From: Ceriagrion tenellum | Lineage: Eukaryota > Arthropoda > Insecta > Odonata > Coenagrionidae | DNA length: 64,000 nt | Reading direction: 5' to 3' | Assembly: GCA_963169105.1 (NCBI GenBank) | Contig: OY720634.1 | Coordinates: forward strand, 156,247,584-156,311,583 | Part shown: positions 56,393-64,000 of the stretch, one piece after another | Layout: every line of letters starts with the position of its first letter | Numbering within the stretch: position 1 is the first letter of the stretch | Notes under the pieces: model-generated | Seen by the model: the letters and a program-made list of their open reading frames with translations, nothing else | Database searches by the model: none | What the model was told of the DNA's origin: nothing | Program-made: the position numbers and the translations under genes

Positions 56393-57370
56393 TAACATTC
56401 TTCTTCTTCTTAAATCATCAACCCAAAGGTTGGTTGGCGGCAGTTTTCCATACTCTTCGGTCCTGTGCCATTCTTTTCAACTGCACATAAGTGGAGCAGC
56501 CTAACTCCTTCATTATTTGGCCCATAAACTCCAACCTAGGCCTGCCCCGGCAGTTGGCTCCCTCTACAGTGCCTTCTAAGATGGTGGCCAGCAATGTTTC
56601 GTGCCTTAGTTGGTGCCCGATCCAGATATTTCTTCTCTTTTTCAGTAGTTTCAGCAGACAATGAGACTCCCCCACACGTTTGAGAACCTCCTCGTTACTG
56701 ATTTTGTCCACCCAGGGAATCTTTAACATCCTTCTGAAACACCACATCAGGAATGCTTCCACCCTCCTCTCTTCTGCCTTGCCCAACGTCCAGGTCTCAC
56801 TGCCATATAAAAATATGCTCCACACACAAGTTTGAAGAAGGCGTTTTCTTAGGTCTAGGCAGATATTTCTGGATGTCAGGAGTTTCCCTTTTTGATAAAA
56901 CGCCTTCTTTGCCTGGTGAATTCTACTTAATAAGTCTCTTTTGCTCCTTCCATCGGCTGTTATTTTGCTTCCCAGGTAGGTAAACTCCTCTACGTTCTCT
57001 AATCGCCTGTCCCTTAAATACACTTTAGCTTGTCCCCCATACTTGCTAACCTTAAGTACTTTGGTCTTATCTACATTAATGTTCATATTATATCCTGCTG
57101 TTAGGATGTCCTCCATTGCCTCAAGTTCCTCGCTCAGATCCTTTTCGCTCTCAGCCAGTAGTGCGATATCATCAGCGAACCTCATCATATCCAGTTTTTC
57201 TCCATGGATCTTGACACCACCTAGCTCCCCTACCTTTTCTCTCATCTCATCTAGAGCTCTCTGTATGTAGTAATTGAAGAGAATCGGTGATAGGGAGCAT
57301 CCTTGTCTTACCCCTTGCCTTATAGTTGCTTCCTGCACATGGTCTCCACAGCGCACCACTGCCTTTTCCT
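56393..57370 (-). mobile_element. RTE-like LINE, 5'-truncated, with intact 3' end
   Basis: The element ends on the minus strand with NQPLG, a stop, then TGATGATTTAAGAAGAAGAA (about 56418-56398), the typical short 3' end with a GAA-type tail of RTE/BovB LINEs. It begins near 57370 in the middle of the RT domain. This is the best preserved retroelement in the window. Confidence 0.85.
56418..57359 (-). CDS. RTE-like reverse transcriptase, C-terminal part (uninterrupted 313-codon frame)
   Basis: The frame has no stop or frameshift. The first codon given is GTG; the frame is open back to about 57401, so the true 5' end is a truncation and not a start. Residues 14-29 (IRQGVRQGCSLSPILF) are RT block 4/motif B, and residues 60-70 (RFADDIALLAE) are motif C with both catalytic aspartates. 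At 126-139 is FTYLGSKITADGRS, at 185-190 YGSETW, at 205-215 MWCFRRMLKIP, at 246-253 WIGHQLRH and at 272-283 GRPRLEFMGQIM, all typical of the palm end and C-terminal region of RTE-type LINEs. The missing N-terminal part would include the endonuclease and RT motif A, so the fragment cannot act alone. The intact frame implies recent insertion. Confidence 0.9.
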   Translation of the reverse strand: MVRCGDHVQEATIRQGVRQGCSLSPILFNYYIQRALDEMREKVGELGGVKIHGEKLDMMRFADDIALLAESEKDLSEELEAMEDILTAGYNMNINVDKTKVLKVSKYGGQAKVYLRDRRLENVEEFTYLGSKITADGRSKRDLLSRIHQAKKAFYQKGKLLTSRNICLDLRKRLLQTCVWSIFLYGSETWTLGKAEERRVEAFLMWCFRRMLKIPWVDKISNEEVLKRVGESHCLLKLLKKRRNIWIGHQLRHETLLATILEGTVEGANCRGRPRLEFMGQIMKELGCSTYVQLKRMAQDRRVWKTAANQPLG

Positions 57371-57560
57371 CTTCATCATTACACCACGTGTTAATGTGGC
57401 ATTAATTTCCCAAGAAATCAGTTCTTTCAAATTCAATTTTTTTCACCTATATCTTCATAAATAACAGGCAAGCACACGTTTGAAAAGTTTCACGCACATG
57501 TTTACGTAAATAAATATAGCTCCCACCGCCTCCTCCACTAGGGAGATTTGAGAGCACTTA
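57371..57560. other. Spacer
   Basis: Nothing recognised between the LINE and the MITE. Confidence 0.5.
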
Positions 57561-58129
57561 AGGTAGTCCGAGCGAGATAGTGCCCTTGTCATAATAGAGA
57601 CCATATTCCAATTATACGTTTTAATTTTACCAGCTGTAGGACACATCGATCAAATATTGCCATATTAATGGTGCAATAATATAGTCTTATATGACAGAAG
57701 TTGTAAGTAATTAATGAAAGTATCTAAATATAAACTTTAACTTAACTCATTTTTGTCGCGCGTGTCGTAATAACGCGGTGCGTTCGAAACTCCTTCAAAA
57801 CGGAAGGATTTTTGTGATACCCAAGAACCTACTGTGGTGACAATATGATTAATTTTCAAAAATAGTCGAGGAAACATACGAGCTACACAGTGTTAGTTTG
57901 TATACGACATGTAAGTTTAAGAAATACCTCATTTTGTAAATAATGTCTCTGGAGTTCATACACGTACCATTTCCCATGTAAAAGGGCTGGTATTTTAGGG
58001 CGAATATTTCCGAAAGTGATGAGGTAAGGGGTAGAATTTTTTGTGTCATTGGATAGGTGAGATATTTTTCTTTAAAATGAGGCCAATTTTATTGATTTCT
58101 ATTGAAATGATTTTTCGCTCAAACTACCC
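57561..58129. mobile_element. MITE-like non-autonomous DNA transposon, copy 1
   Basis: This 569-base unit aligns end to end with 62863-63419. Its ends are inverted: AGGTAGTCCGAGCG at 57561 and, reversed, GGGTAGTTTGAGCG at 58129. It is bounded by TA on both sides (57559-57560 and 58130-58131), as is copy 2. There is no transposase frame. TA targets and short TIRs suggest mobilisation by a Tc1/mariner-type transposase. Confidence 0.85.
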
Positions 58130-59349
58130 TAAGGCAGATCGAGCGCGATATCAATAACCTTCATAAAATATTAATAACATCCAATCTCTATAATTATGAT
58201 ACCGGAATGCCTCAGATTTTTCTAACTTTTGACATGTATATACCCGTATTTCATAACCGTTTTCCACAGGTTGTGGCGCTCTTGTTTGTTTGAGACTAAA
58301 GTAATATGGAACAAGAAATTCTGATGCATAGACCGCGTCAAATAAGAAACACATTGCGCATTTTCATACTTTCTCAGCAATTTATCGAAATAAATTTATT
58401 AATACCAGTATTTTTTATTAGATTGGAAAATTTCCATATTTGGTAGAGGTATTTCCGGCAGCTGGTTGAAAAAATTGTTACCTCAGAGTGCACATTGCGC
58501 AAATTCAGTCAACGAATGAAAAATTAATTGATAAATCAATATAGTTGAATGCTTATTTTAGCTACTTTTATTTTTCTAAACGTACTAAAATGTGGCCTTT
58601 CTTTTGACGAGAGAAATATTTCAACAACAAGAACTCAATACATTCCGCTTGGTTTTCCGGATGTTTTGCTCGTGGTTGCAACAAAAGTTGTGTGTTACGA
58701 TTTACCACTATCAAAATGACGAGCTCATTTCTGCTGAGAAATATTATGGCTGCTTGTAATAGCAAACTTAGAAGCGCGCTGTTGCTGGCGAAACAATCGC
58801 AACAAAATTTTTAACGAGTTATTTGATAATAGCTTTAACTTTTGTAAGAATCGTCGCATTTGGGAACTTATTTAAGCATTTTTCAGTTATTAAATGCATA
58901 AACCATAGGATATGCAGTAAAGCCAACTGTTGCTATGATACACACCAAGGAATAAAATTAATCATGAAAATATCATTTGACCTGACTGGAAAGAAAAATG
59001 ATTTTTTCATTGTGAATTGACAAGTAAGTCACTGTTCATTTTTTTTTACAGAGAATCAGATTTTCAGAAGTATAAAGAAACGTCAAGTAATTCGCTATAA
59101 AAACGGCAATGCTGGGTTTATCCATCGCAACAGTGGCTTAGTAAGCTCGACCATCGCCTCCTGTGCCAAAATTTGGACTTGTGACGCGAGCAAATAGTTG
59201 GCTTAAGTCCCCGTCACAATCCATCTTATGGGAAGTCGCGAATTCTGGTCAATTCAAATTATATTTTCATCGTTTTTCTTTCCACCGTGGATATTTCATT
59301 ACCAGTATTAATGCCGCAGTAAGACTTTTTAACATTGGTAGGCGGGATA
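58130..59349. other. AT-rich non-coding stretch
   Basis: No gene recognised. A poor A-box-like string occurs near 59131-59145 (GTGGCTTAGTAAGC) without a B box. Confidence 0.5.
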
Positions 59350-60560
59350 AGAAATAGATTTTTTCATCGTCATTGGTCGTTCAATGCTAAGGTTGGCTGA
59401 CTGCACACTTCTCTATCTAATGCCAGTTCTCTTACCTCCTGGTATCTCTTCTAATGTAATTTCCTCGTATTTGATCTATCAACATTTTTCTGGGGACTTT
59501 CCCCTCCATTTTGCCTTCAATTATGTCCTTCACACACTCATTGCGTCTCAGGTTGTGTCCAATCCATCTGGTTCTTCTTTTCTCATTTGTGTTCCATATG
59601 GTTCTTACCTCTTCTGCTCTTCAGTATGTACACTTCATCATTTATTATTTTATCCGTACATTTTATCTTCAGCATCCTCCTCTAGCACCAGAATTCGAAC
59701 GGTTCTAGTCTCTTCTAGTCAGCTTTTATCAATGGTCAATGCTTTCGATCCATAGAGTGCGACGCTCCACGCGAAGGTTTCACACGCTGTTTCCTGGTTT
59801 GTAGTCCTATCAACTTTGAGCATAGCAGTTGTCTTTTTCCCATGAACGCCCTCTTAGCATGGGAAAGTATCCGCTTGATGTCCGTTGTACTTTTTCCGTC
59901 CTGCGTGATGGTACTTCCAAGATAGGTGAAGGAATCTACTTGCTCTACTCTTTCTCTCCTCTTAGGGTTACTTCTACATTCAGCTTCTCTCTTCCGCATA
60001 CTAGGATTTTAATCTTGGTCAACTTTATTTTCATGTTGTATTCTTGGAGACTTGGTCGATTATGTTTAGTGACATTTGAAGATCGTCGCGATTTCCATCC
60101 TTGACTGCGATATCATCAGCGAAGCGGAGCATTTCTTTTCCGTTTACCTTTATCCCACTCAGTCCAATTTCTTGTGCTTCGATTAGGTATGGCTTCCTCC
60201 AAGTACTTGCTGATGAGTGCTGGTGAGAGGTTGCAACCTTGTTTTACTCCTTTCTAAGAGTTTACTTTTATCTGACTTCTGTCTCTTATTCTCATTGTGA
60301 CGACTTGCACCCTGCATATTTGGTAGATTATTCCTCCGTCGCCGTAATCCATACTGAGTTTTCCAGCGGTCTGAACATCTTGTTCCGCTCAACACTGTTG
60401 AAGACTTTCTCCAATTCCACGAGTGCGACATAAAATGGCTTTTCCACATACCTATATTGTTTTCTATACCAATACTCTCAGGCAGAGTATGGCCTCCCTG
60501 GCAGCCCTGTCCTTCCTAATTCCAAACTGGTTTTCAGAGAGGCGGTCTTAAATTTTTATT
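59350..60560 (-). mobile_element. RTE-like LINE, degenerate
   Basis: Reading down the minus strand from about 60560: fragments of RT including GCNLSPAL near 60240-60215, a damaged catalytic block, NMKIKLTKIKILVCG (60035-60000), RVEQVDSFTYLGSTITQDGK (59960-59900), HAKRAFMGKRQLLCSK, GASHSMDRKH, then QMDWTQPETQ and RALDREV-like tail near 59380. The order is that of the RTE-like protein at 56418-57359, but with many frameshifts and stops. About 1.2 kb. Confidence 0.75.
59736..59999 (-). pseudogene. RTE-like LINE reverse transcriptase fragment
   Basis: The 87-codon frame contains QVDSFTYLGSTITQDGKST and RILSHAKRAFMGKRQLL, the block downstream of the catalytic FADD in RTE-type LINEs (compare FTYLGSKITADGRSK at 56418-57359). 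It then runs off frame. Part of 59350-60560. Confidence 0.8.
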
Positions 60561-60704
60561 TCAATTCTTCGGCTTATTATTCGTGTGATTAATATTTTAC
60601 TTATCCAAAATTAGGCTCAAGAAAAAATCGCAAATTTATTTTGATTCAAAATGAGATTTAAAGATTTAAATTGTGAATTTTTAACTTGATGAAAGTTTTT
60701 CATT
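60561..60704. other. Spacer
   Basis: AT-rich, nothing recognised. Confidence 0.5.
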
Positions 60705-60889
60705 GTAGTAAACAAAAATTCGTGTCTCCGGAGATTTTGTATTACAAGCACAACCGGTTCGGCACTCATATCATCATCAAGTACACTCATCAACAGGTAC
60801 ATCAGTGTACCTTGCGATGGCTTAACTGCCGAAGCCGGTTGTTCTTGTAATAATAAATGTGTGGTAGACACAATGTTTTGTTTACTACA
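60705..60889. mobile_element. Inverted-repeat element, possibly PLE terminal fragments
   Basis: 60705-60764 and 60827-60889 are inverted copies of about 60 bases (TTGTAGTAAACAAAA, ATTACAAG, CAACCGG, TTCGGCA shared) around a 62-base centre. On the minus strand the left copy reads TTGATGATGATATGAGTGCC then GAACCGGTTG, which resembles the hammerhead-like ends of the PLEs with several core changes. No coding sequence. The inverted arrangement recalls the two inverted-arm PLEs at 17-18 and 26-28 kb. Confidence 0.55.
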
Positions 60890-61873
60890 AAGTGATATCT
60901 ATTTTGTTGCCATCATCGGAACCATTTCTAAAGATTACTAAGAAGGATTGAGCCATCGAATAAGATCGATGACTGAAGAGAGCTCGTTTGATGCGGTAAT
61001 TCAGATGGTTGAAGCTGATGACACCGGCTAAACGCGTCTTTCGTCAAGACTTCTAAAAGTTTTAGTCTAAGTGATACCATCGTAAGGAAGGAATAATACC
61101 GTTTGTTAGTAATGATGCATGAAATCTGTCATTTTTTGCGCTTTTAACATATACTAGATAACGCATTTTTCATCTGCGGCGGTTTTATAATTATCGAGTC
61201 ATTACTTCATTATATTTTCAACTTTTCTTTAATTCTGATTAATAGATATTTCACTGTAGGGAGGCGTGTTCTTGGAAAATGGAAGACTATTTCGACGCCG
61301 GGTAAGTTGCAGAATAGAATAAAGTGAGTGGACTCAAAGAGGTGTCACTGAAAGGGAAGGGCGAAAAGACGGATTTAGAATGGCTCTCATGAGTGTAGAA
61401 GAATTTCCTCCCTCTCAATCAAAGGGTTTTTCCAGTCCAAAGCATTCCAATTTCCTTCATCTGATGGTCCTTGTCTTGCAAGACAAATTTTCTCTGTGTA
61501 TGTAGACGAGTCCTCTTTTTTGTGTTACTAGCGTTCCTGGTCCGTTTTATCCAAGCTGATGAATGCTTTGTCTGCTTATCGCAGGTTGCCTTTTGAATAC
61601 CCTTTGAAGTCTGATTTAACTCATTCACAGAGAAAGAATTTTCCTTTATTTACTTCCAGTGTTTCTTCAGTGGAATATTTACCTATAAAGTCAACCTTTC
61701 TTTCTATCTGTCACTCCCACATTGATTCTCATGGATTAGTACTGTGATACATAATTGTACTAACGCCTTTTTGTGATCTAGAACGACCTTTGATGCGATA
61801 GTATTCATAGCGAACTATCTAACTAACGTAGGGTACTATTCATTCCTTTACCTTGCTCTCTCTATACTAGCTG
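60890..61873. other. Non-coding stretch
   Basis: Nothing recognised. Confidence 0.5.
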
Positions 61874-62560
61874 TTATTTATTTATTTATTTCACCACAGA
61901 AAACGGTACAAAAGGCTTTTACATTGGCTGACATAATCAATAAATAATTTTCTTTACAAAAACGTAAACATTAAATAAAACAATAATGAGGCAAACGTAA
62001 GAAAGGGACTTAGAGATTGGAGAGGGGTGAATCGTTCAAGGGGCGTTTCAGGGAGGATTTGAAAATGGTGACAGAAGAGAAAAGGTCCAGGGAAGGATAT
62101 TTCGAGGCCGAGGAGTTAAACAAGGAGGGGATTCGGTGGAAGAGAGAGCGCTAGAAGATGGGAAGACAGAATCGGGGATTATACAGTAGACAGTTACTGC
62201 GTAAGGGACGGGGAGGAACATGAATACGAAAGAGTGAAGAGTATTTCATTGGTCCGAAGAGATCCGCTGAAGATTCTATGTAGGAACATCATATCTGCGC
62301 GGCGGTGAGTTATGTGAGAAATTCCAAGGGAGGAAAGGATGAGGTCACGGGCTGTGCTTCTGAAGGTGGGGTCTCGATGGCGGACTATGGCGAGAAAGAA
62401 GTTGACTGGACGATGGAGCAAATCCAAGGTAGTGGGGCAGGTGGTAGACCAAATTGGTGCACAGTATTCTAAGATGGGGAGAATACAACCGGAAAAGACA
62501 GTAATTCAGAAGAGACCATAATTCCAAAGCATTGAGGTAAGATCTCACGATGAATCCAAT
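61874..62560 (-). mobile_element. 3' end of a non-LTR retrotransposon (LINE), (AAAT)n-tailed, second copy
   Basis: Minus-strand reading from 62560: ILEYCAPIWST (62470-62440), LDLLHRPVNFFLAIVRHRDP, STARDLILSSLGISH, RRADMMFLHRIFSGSLRT (62427-62230), then frameshifts, SLDLFSS-like text near 62080, a 3' UTR and an AAAT tail at 61875-61891. The protein matches 7218-7650 (FFLAIARHQIP, LHCIWRCSLRT). The block before the C-terminus is the region after the RT in CR1/L2/Jockey-type LINEs. The polymerase domain is missing by 5' truncation. Confidence 0.8.
62194..62427 (-). pseudogene. LINE post-RT region fragment
   Basis: 77 codons with FFLAIVRHRDPTFRSTARD and RRADMMFLHRIFSGSLRTNE, the hydrophobic block that follows the RT thumb. 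The frame is lost after SCSSPSLTQ. Part of 61874-62560. Confidence 0.75.
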
Positions 62561-62862
62561 TTTCTTCTTCGGAAGATCTTGATACTATAAATACTACAAA
62601 ATTATGTCAGTTTAGGAAGAAGCTTACCCTTATTCCCCCTGAATCGTTTCATGTTGCGCAACTATTTTCGCAATACGACGTATTTTTGATGAGTTGCCCA
62701 ATCGAAGTGAGGAAGGACAGCACACGATTCTTCGGCTATCCTAGTGTGTCACATGATTCTCGTTTCTTGCCTTTAAATTCTCGTCCTCCATTTATGGCCC
62801 ACCTATCCTCGCCCAGTCATTTTCACTCACCCTCAATCTTCAACGCTTCCGAAAATCGTTTA
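62561..62862. other. Spacer
   Basis: Nothing recognised. Confidence 0.5.
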
Positions 62863-63419
62863 AGGAAGTCCGAGCGAGATAGTTCTCTAGTCATAATAGA
62901 GAACATATTCGAATTATATGCTTTAATTTCACCAACTGTAAGACACATGAATTAAATATTGAATTATTATTGGTGCAATAATATAGTTTTATATGACAGA
63001 AATTGTCAGTAATTAAATGAAAATACCTAAATAAGTCTTTAACTTGACTCATTTTATTCACGTGGTACGTTTGAAACTCCATCAAAACAGAAGATTTTTT
63101 GTGATCCTGAAGAATTTACTGCGGTGACAATATGATTAACTTTCAAAATAGTTAAGAAAACATACAAACTACACGCTTTTAGCTTTTTTACGACACCTAA
63201 GTGTTAGAAATACGTCATTTTGTAAAAAATGTCTCTCAGGGGTGCATACACGTTCCATTTCCCATGTAAAAGGGTATGGCATTTTTTGGCAAATATCTCC
63301 AAAAGTACTGTGGTAATGGGTTGAATTTCTGGTGTCGTTAGAAGGGTGAGATATTTTTATTTAAAATGAGACCATATTCAATTATTTCTAGGTAAAATGA
63401 TATTTCGCTCAAACTACCG
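62863..63419. mobile_element. MITE-like non-autonomous DNA transposon, copy 2
   Basis: A 557-base unit aligned in the same orientation with 57561-58129. Ends are AGGAAGTCCGAGCG and, reversed, CGGTAGTTTGAGCG. TA flanks at 62861-62862 and 63420-63421. Conserved internal strings include GGTGCAATAATATAGT, CCATTTCCCATGTAAAAGGG and GGTGACAATATGATTAA. No coding capacity. Confidence 0.85.
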
Positions 63420-63867
63420 TAATGGCAGTTATTGGACTCACCCGCTCCGTTTTGATCTTACGTCATATCCTCGTCCCTTTACCCTCTTGCCAAGGAAATG
63501 GGATTGATTGAATGGAGTTGAAAATAGGATCCTGTAAAGCGATCAAATCAAAAGTTGAAGGTCATTTGTTATGTAATGAAGTGACGACTGTTGATTTAGA
63601 CGCTTATTGAATTATATGTAATCTTTTGTCAAAGTGCTTGAGAATAAGGCTTAAAATCGGTTGTGTGGATAAGCTTGTGAAAGTCATTAGAGTCAGTTTT
63701 ATTAGTTTTAGTGAGCTGTTATAAGGTCTGAGATGAACTACTCAGCCGATTAAAATCCCGACATCAAAATGATATTTAAAAAAATGGAATTAATAAATAT
63801 TCTGAAATTATTAGTGGGAGAGTGATACGATAAGAATTGTGTTGGTAAGGCACACAACCACTTCTAC
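63420..63867. other. AT-rich spacer
   Basis: Nothing recognised. Confidence 0.5.
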
Positions 63868-63940
63868 ATAAATCCCTGTGAGCCACCTGAAAGGTGTAAG
63901 GCAAGGAGTGAGTTATCACCAACATGCATTATAATATACC
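63868..63940 (-). mobile_element. 3' end of a (GATGTA)n-tailed LINE family, copy F (decayed)
   Basis: On the minus strand GGTGATAACTCACTCC, then GGTGGCTCACAGGGATTTAT and GTAGAAG. It aligns best with the 50440-50515 copy, including the GTTGGT-ATAACTC string upstream. The window ends shortly after. Confidence 0.55.
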
Positions 63941-64000
63941 CTGTCAATGTTACTACGACTTCTGATTCAAGTGCTTAGATTCATTTCATTGTAAAGTCAG

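Overview
The window looks like nuclear DNA from an animal with a large, transposon-rich, gene-poor genome, most likely an arthropod and probably an insect. The reasons are: AT-rich non-coding DNA with no operon-like packing; decayed retroelement types that are common together in arthropods (Penelope-like, RTE-like, CR1/L2-like, Ty3/gypsy, DIRS-like); a mariner copy; several tRNA-derived SINEs; and simple repeats including an (AT)n tract. The species cannot be named from the sequence alone. I found no convincing host protein-coding gene, rRNA gene or functional tRNA gene. Every open reading frame that I recognise belongs to a transposable element, and nearly all are broken.

Layout. 1-5.4 kb is featureless, then a minus-strand SINE head (5.39-5.46). 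7.2-7.8 kb: 3' end of a LINE with an (AAAT)n tail; its sister copy lies at 61.9-62.6 kb on the minus strand. 10.4-11.76 kb: internally deleted Ty3/gypsy remnant abutting a minus-strand CR1/L2-like LINE (11.76-12.93). 13.14-14.93 kb: Tc1/IS630-like DNA transposon with very long terminal inverted repeats. 15.2-22.1 kb: three 3' ends of a (GATGTA)n-tailed LINE family, a 21-bp minisatellite, a SINE, and a Penelope-like element (PLE) with inverted arms. 25.83-29.66 kb: a 350-bp inverted repeat enclosing a second inverted-arm PLE and a 1.3-kb mariner. 35.3-36.8 kb: a longer PLE carrying reverse transcriptase and GIY-YIG domains. 37.3-41.64 kb: a nested block in which an RTE-like LINE is split by a 2.4-kb composite (DIRS-like RT, minus-strand RTE-like LINE) and again by a 250-bp CR1-like copy with apparent 5-bp target duplication. 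51.6 and 55.0 kb: SINEs. 56.4-57.4 and 59.35-60.56 kb: minus-strand RTE-like LINEs, the first with an uninterrupted 313-codon frame. 57.56-58.13 and 62.86-63.42 kb: two copies of a TA-flanked MITE-like family.

How the parts relate. The window is a stratified transposon graveyard rather than a gene cluster. Autonomous families (mariner, RTE, PLE, CR1-like) sit beside non-autonomous ones (SINEs, MITEs), and the nesting gives a relative age order. A few GC- and CpG-richer islands (about 7.9-8.4, 18.8-19.4, 22.7-23.05, 33.9-34.5, 43.0-43.5, 45.2-45.8, 47.3-47.95, 55.4-56.0 kb) could be promoters, first exons or unidentified repeats; none gave a recognisable protein.

The most interesting signals are the compact PLEs with inverted terminal arms and hammerhead-ribozyme-like cores, the long-TIR Tc1-like element, the TA-flanked MITE pair, and the unidentified 350-bp inverted repeat around 25.8/29.6 kb.
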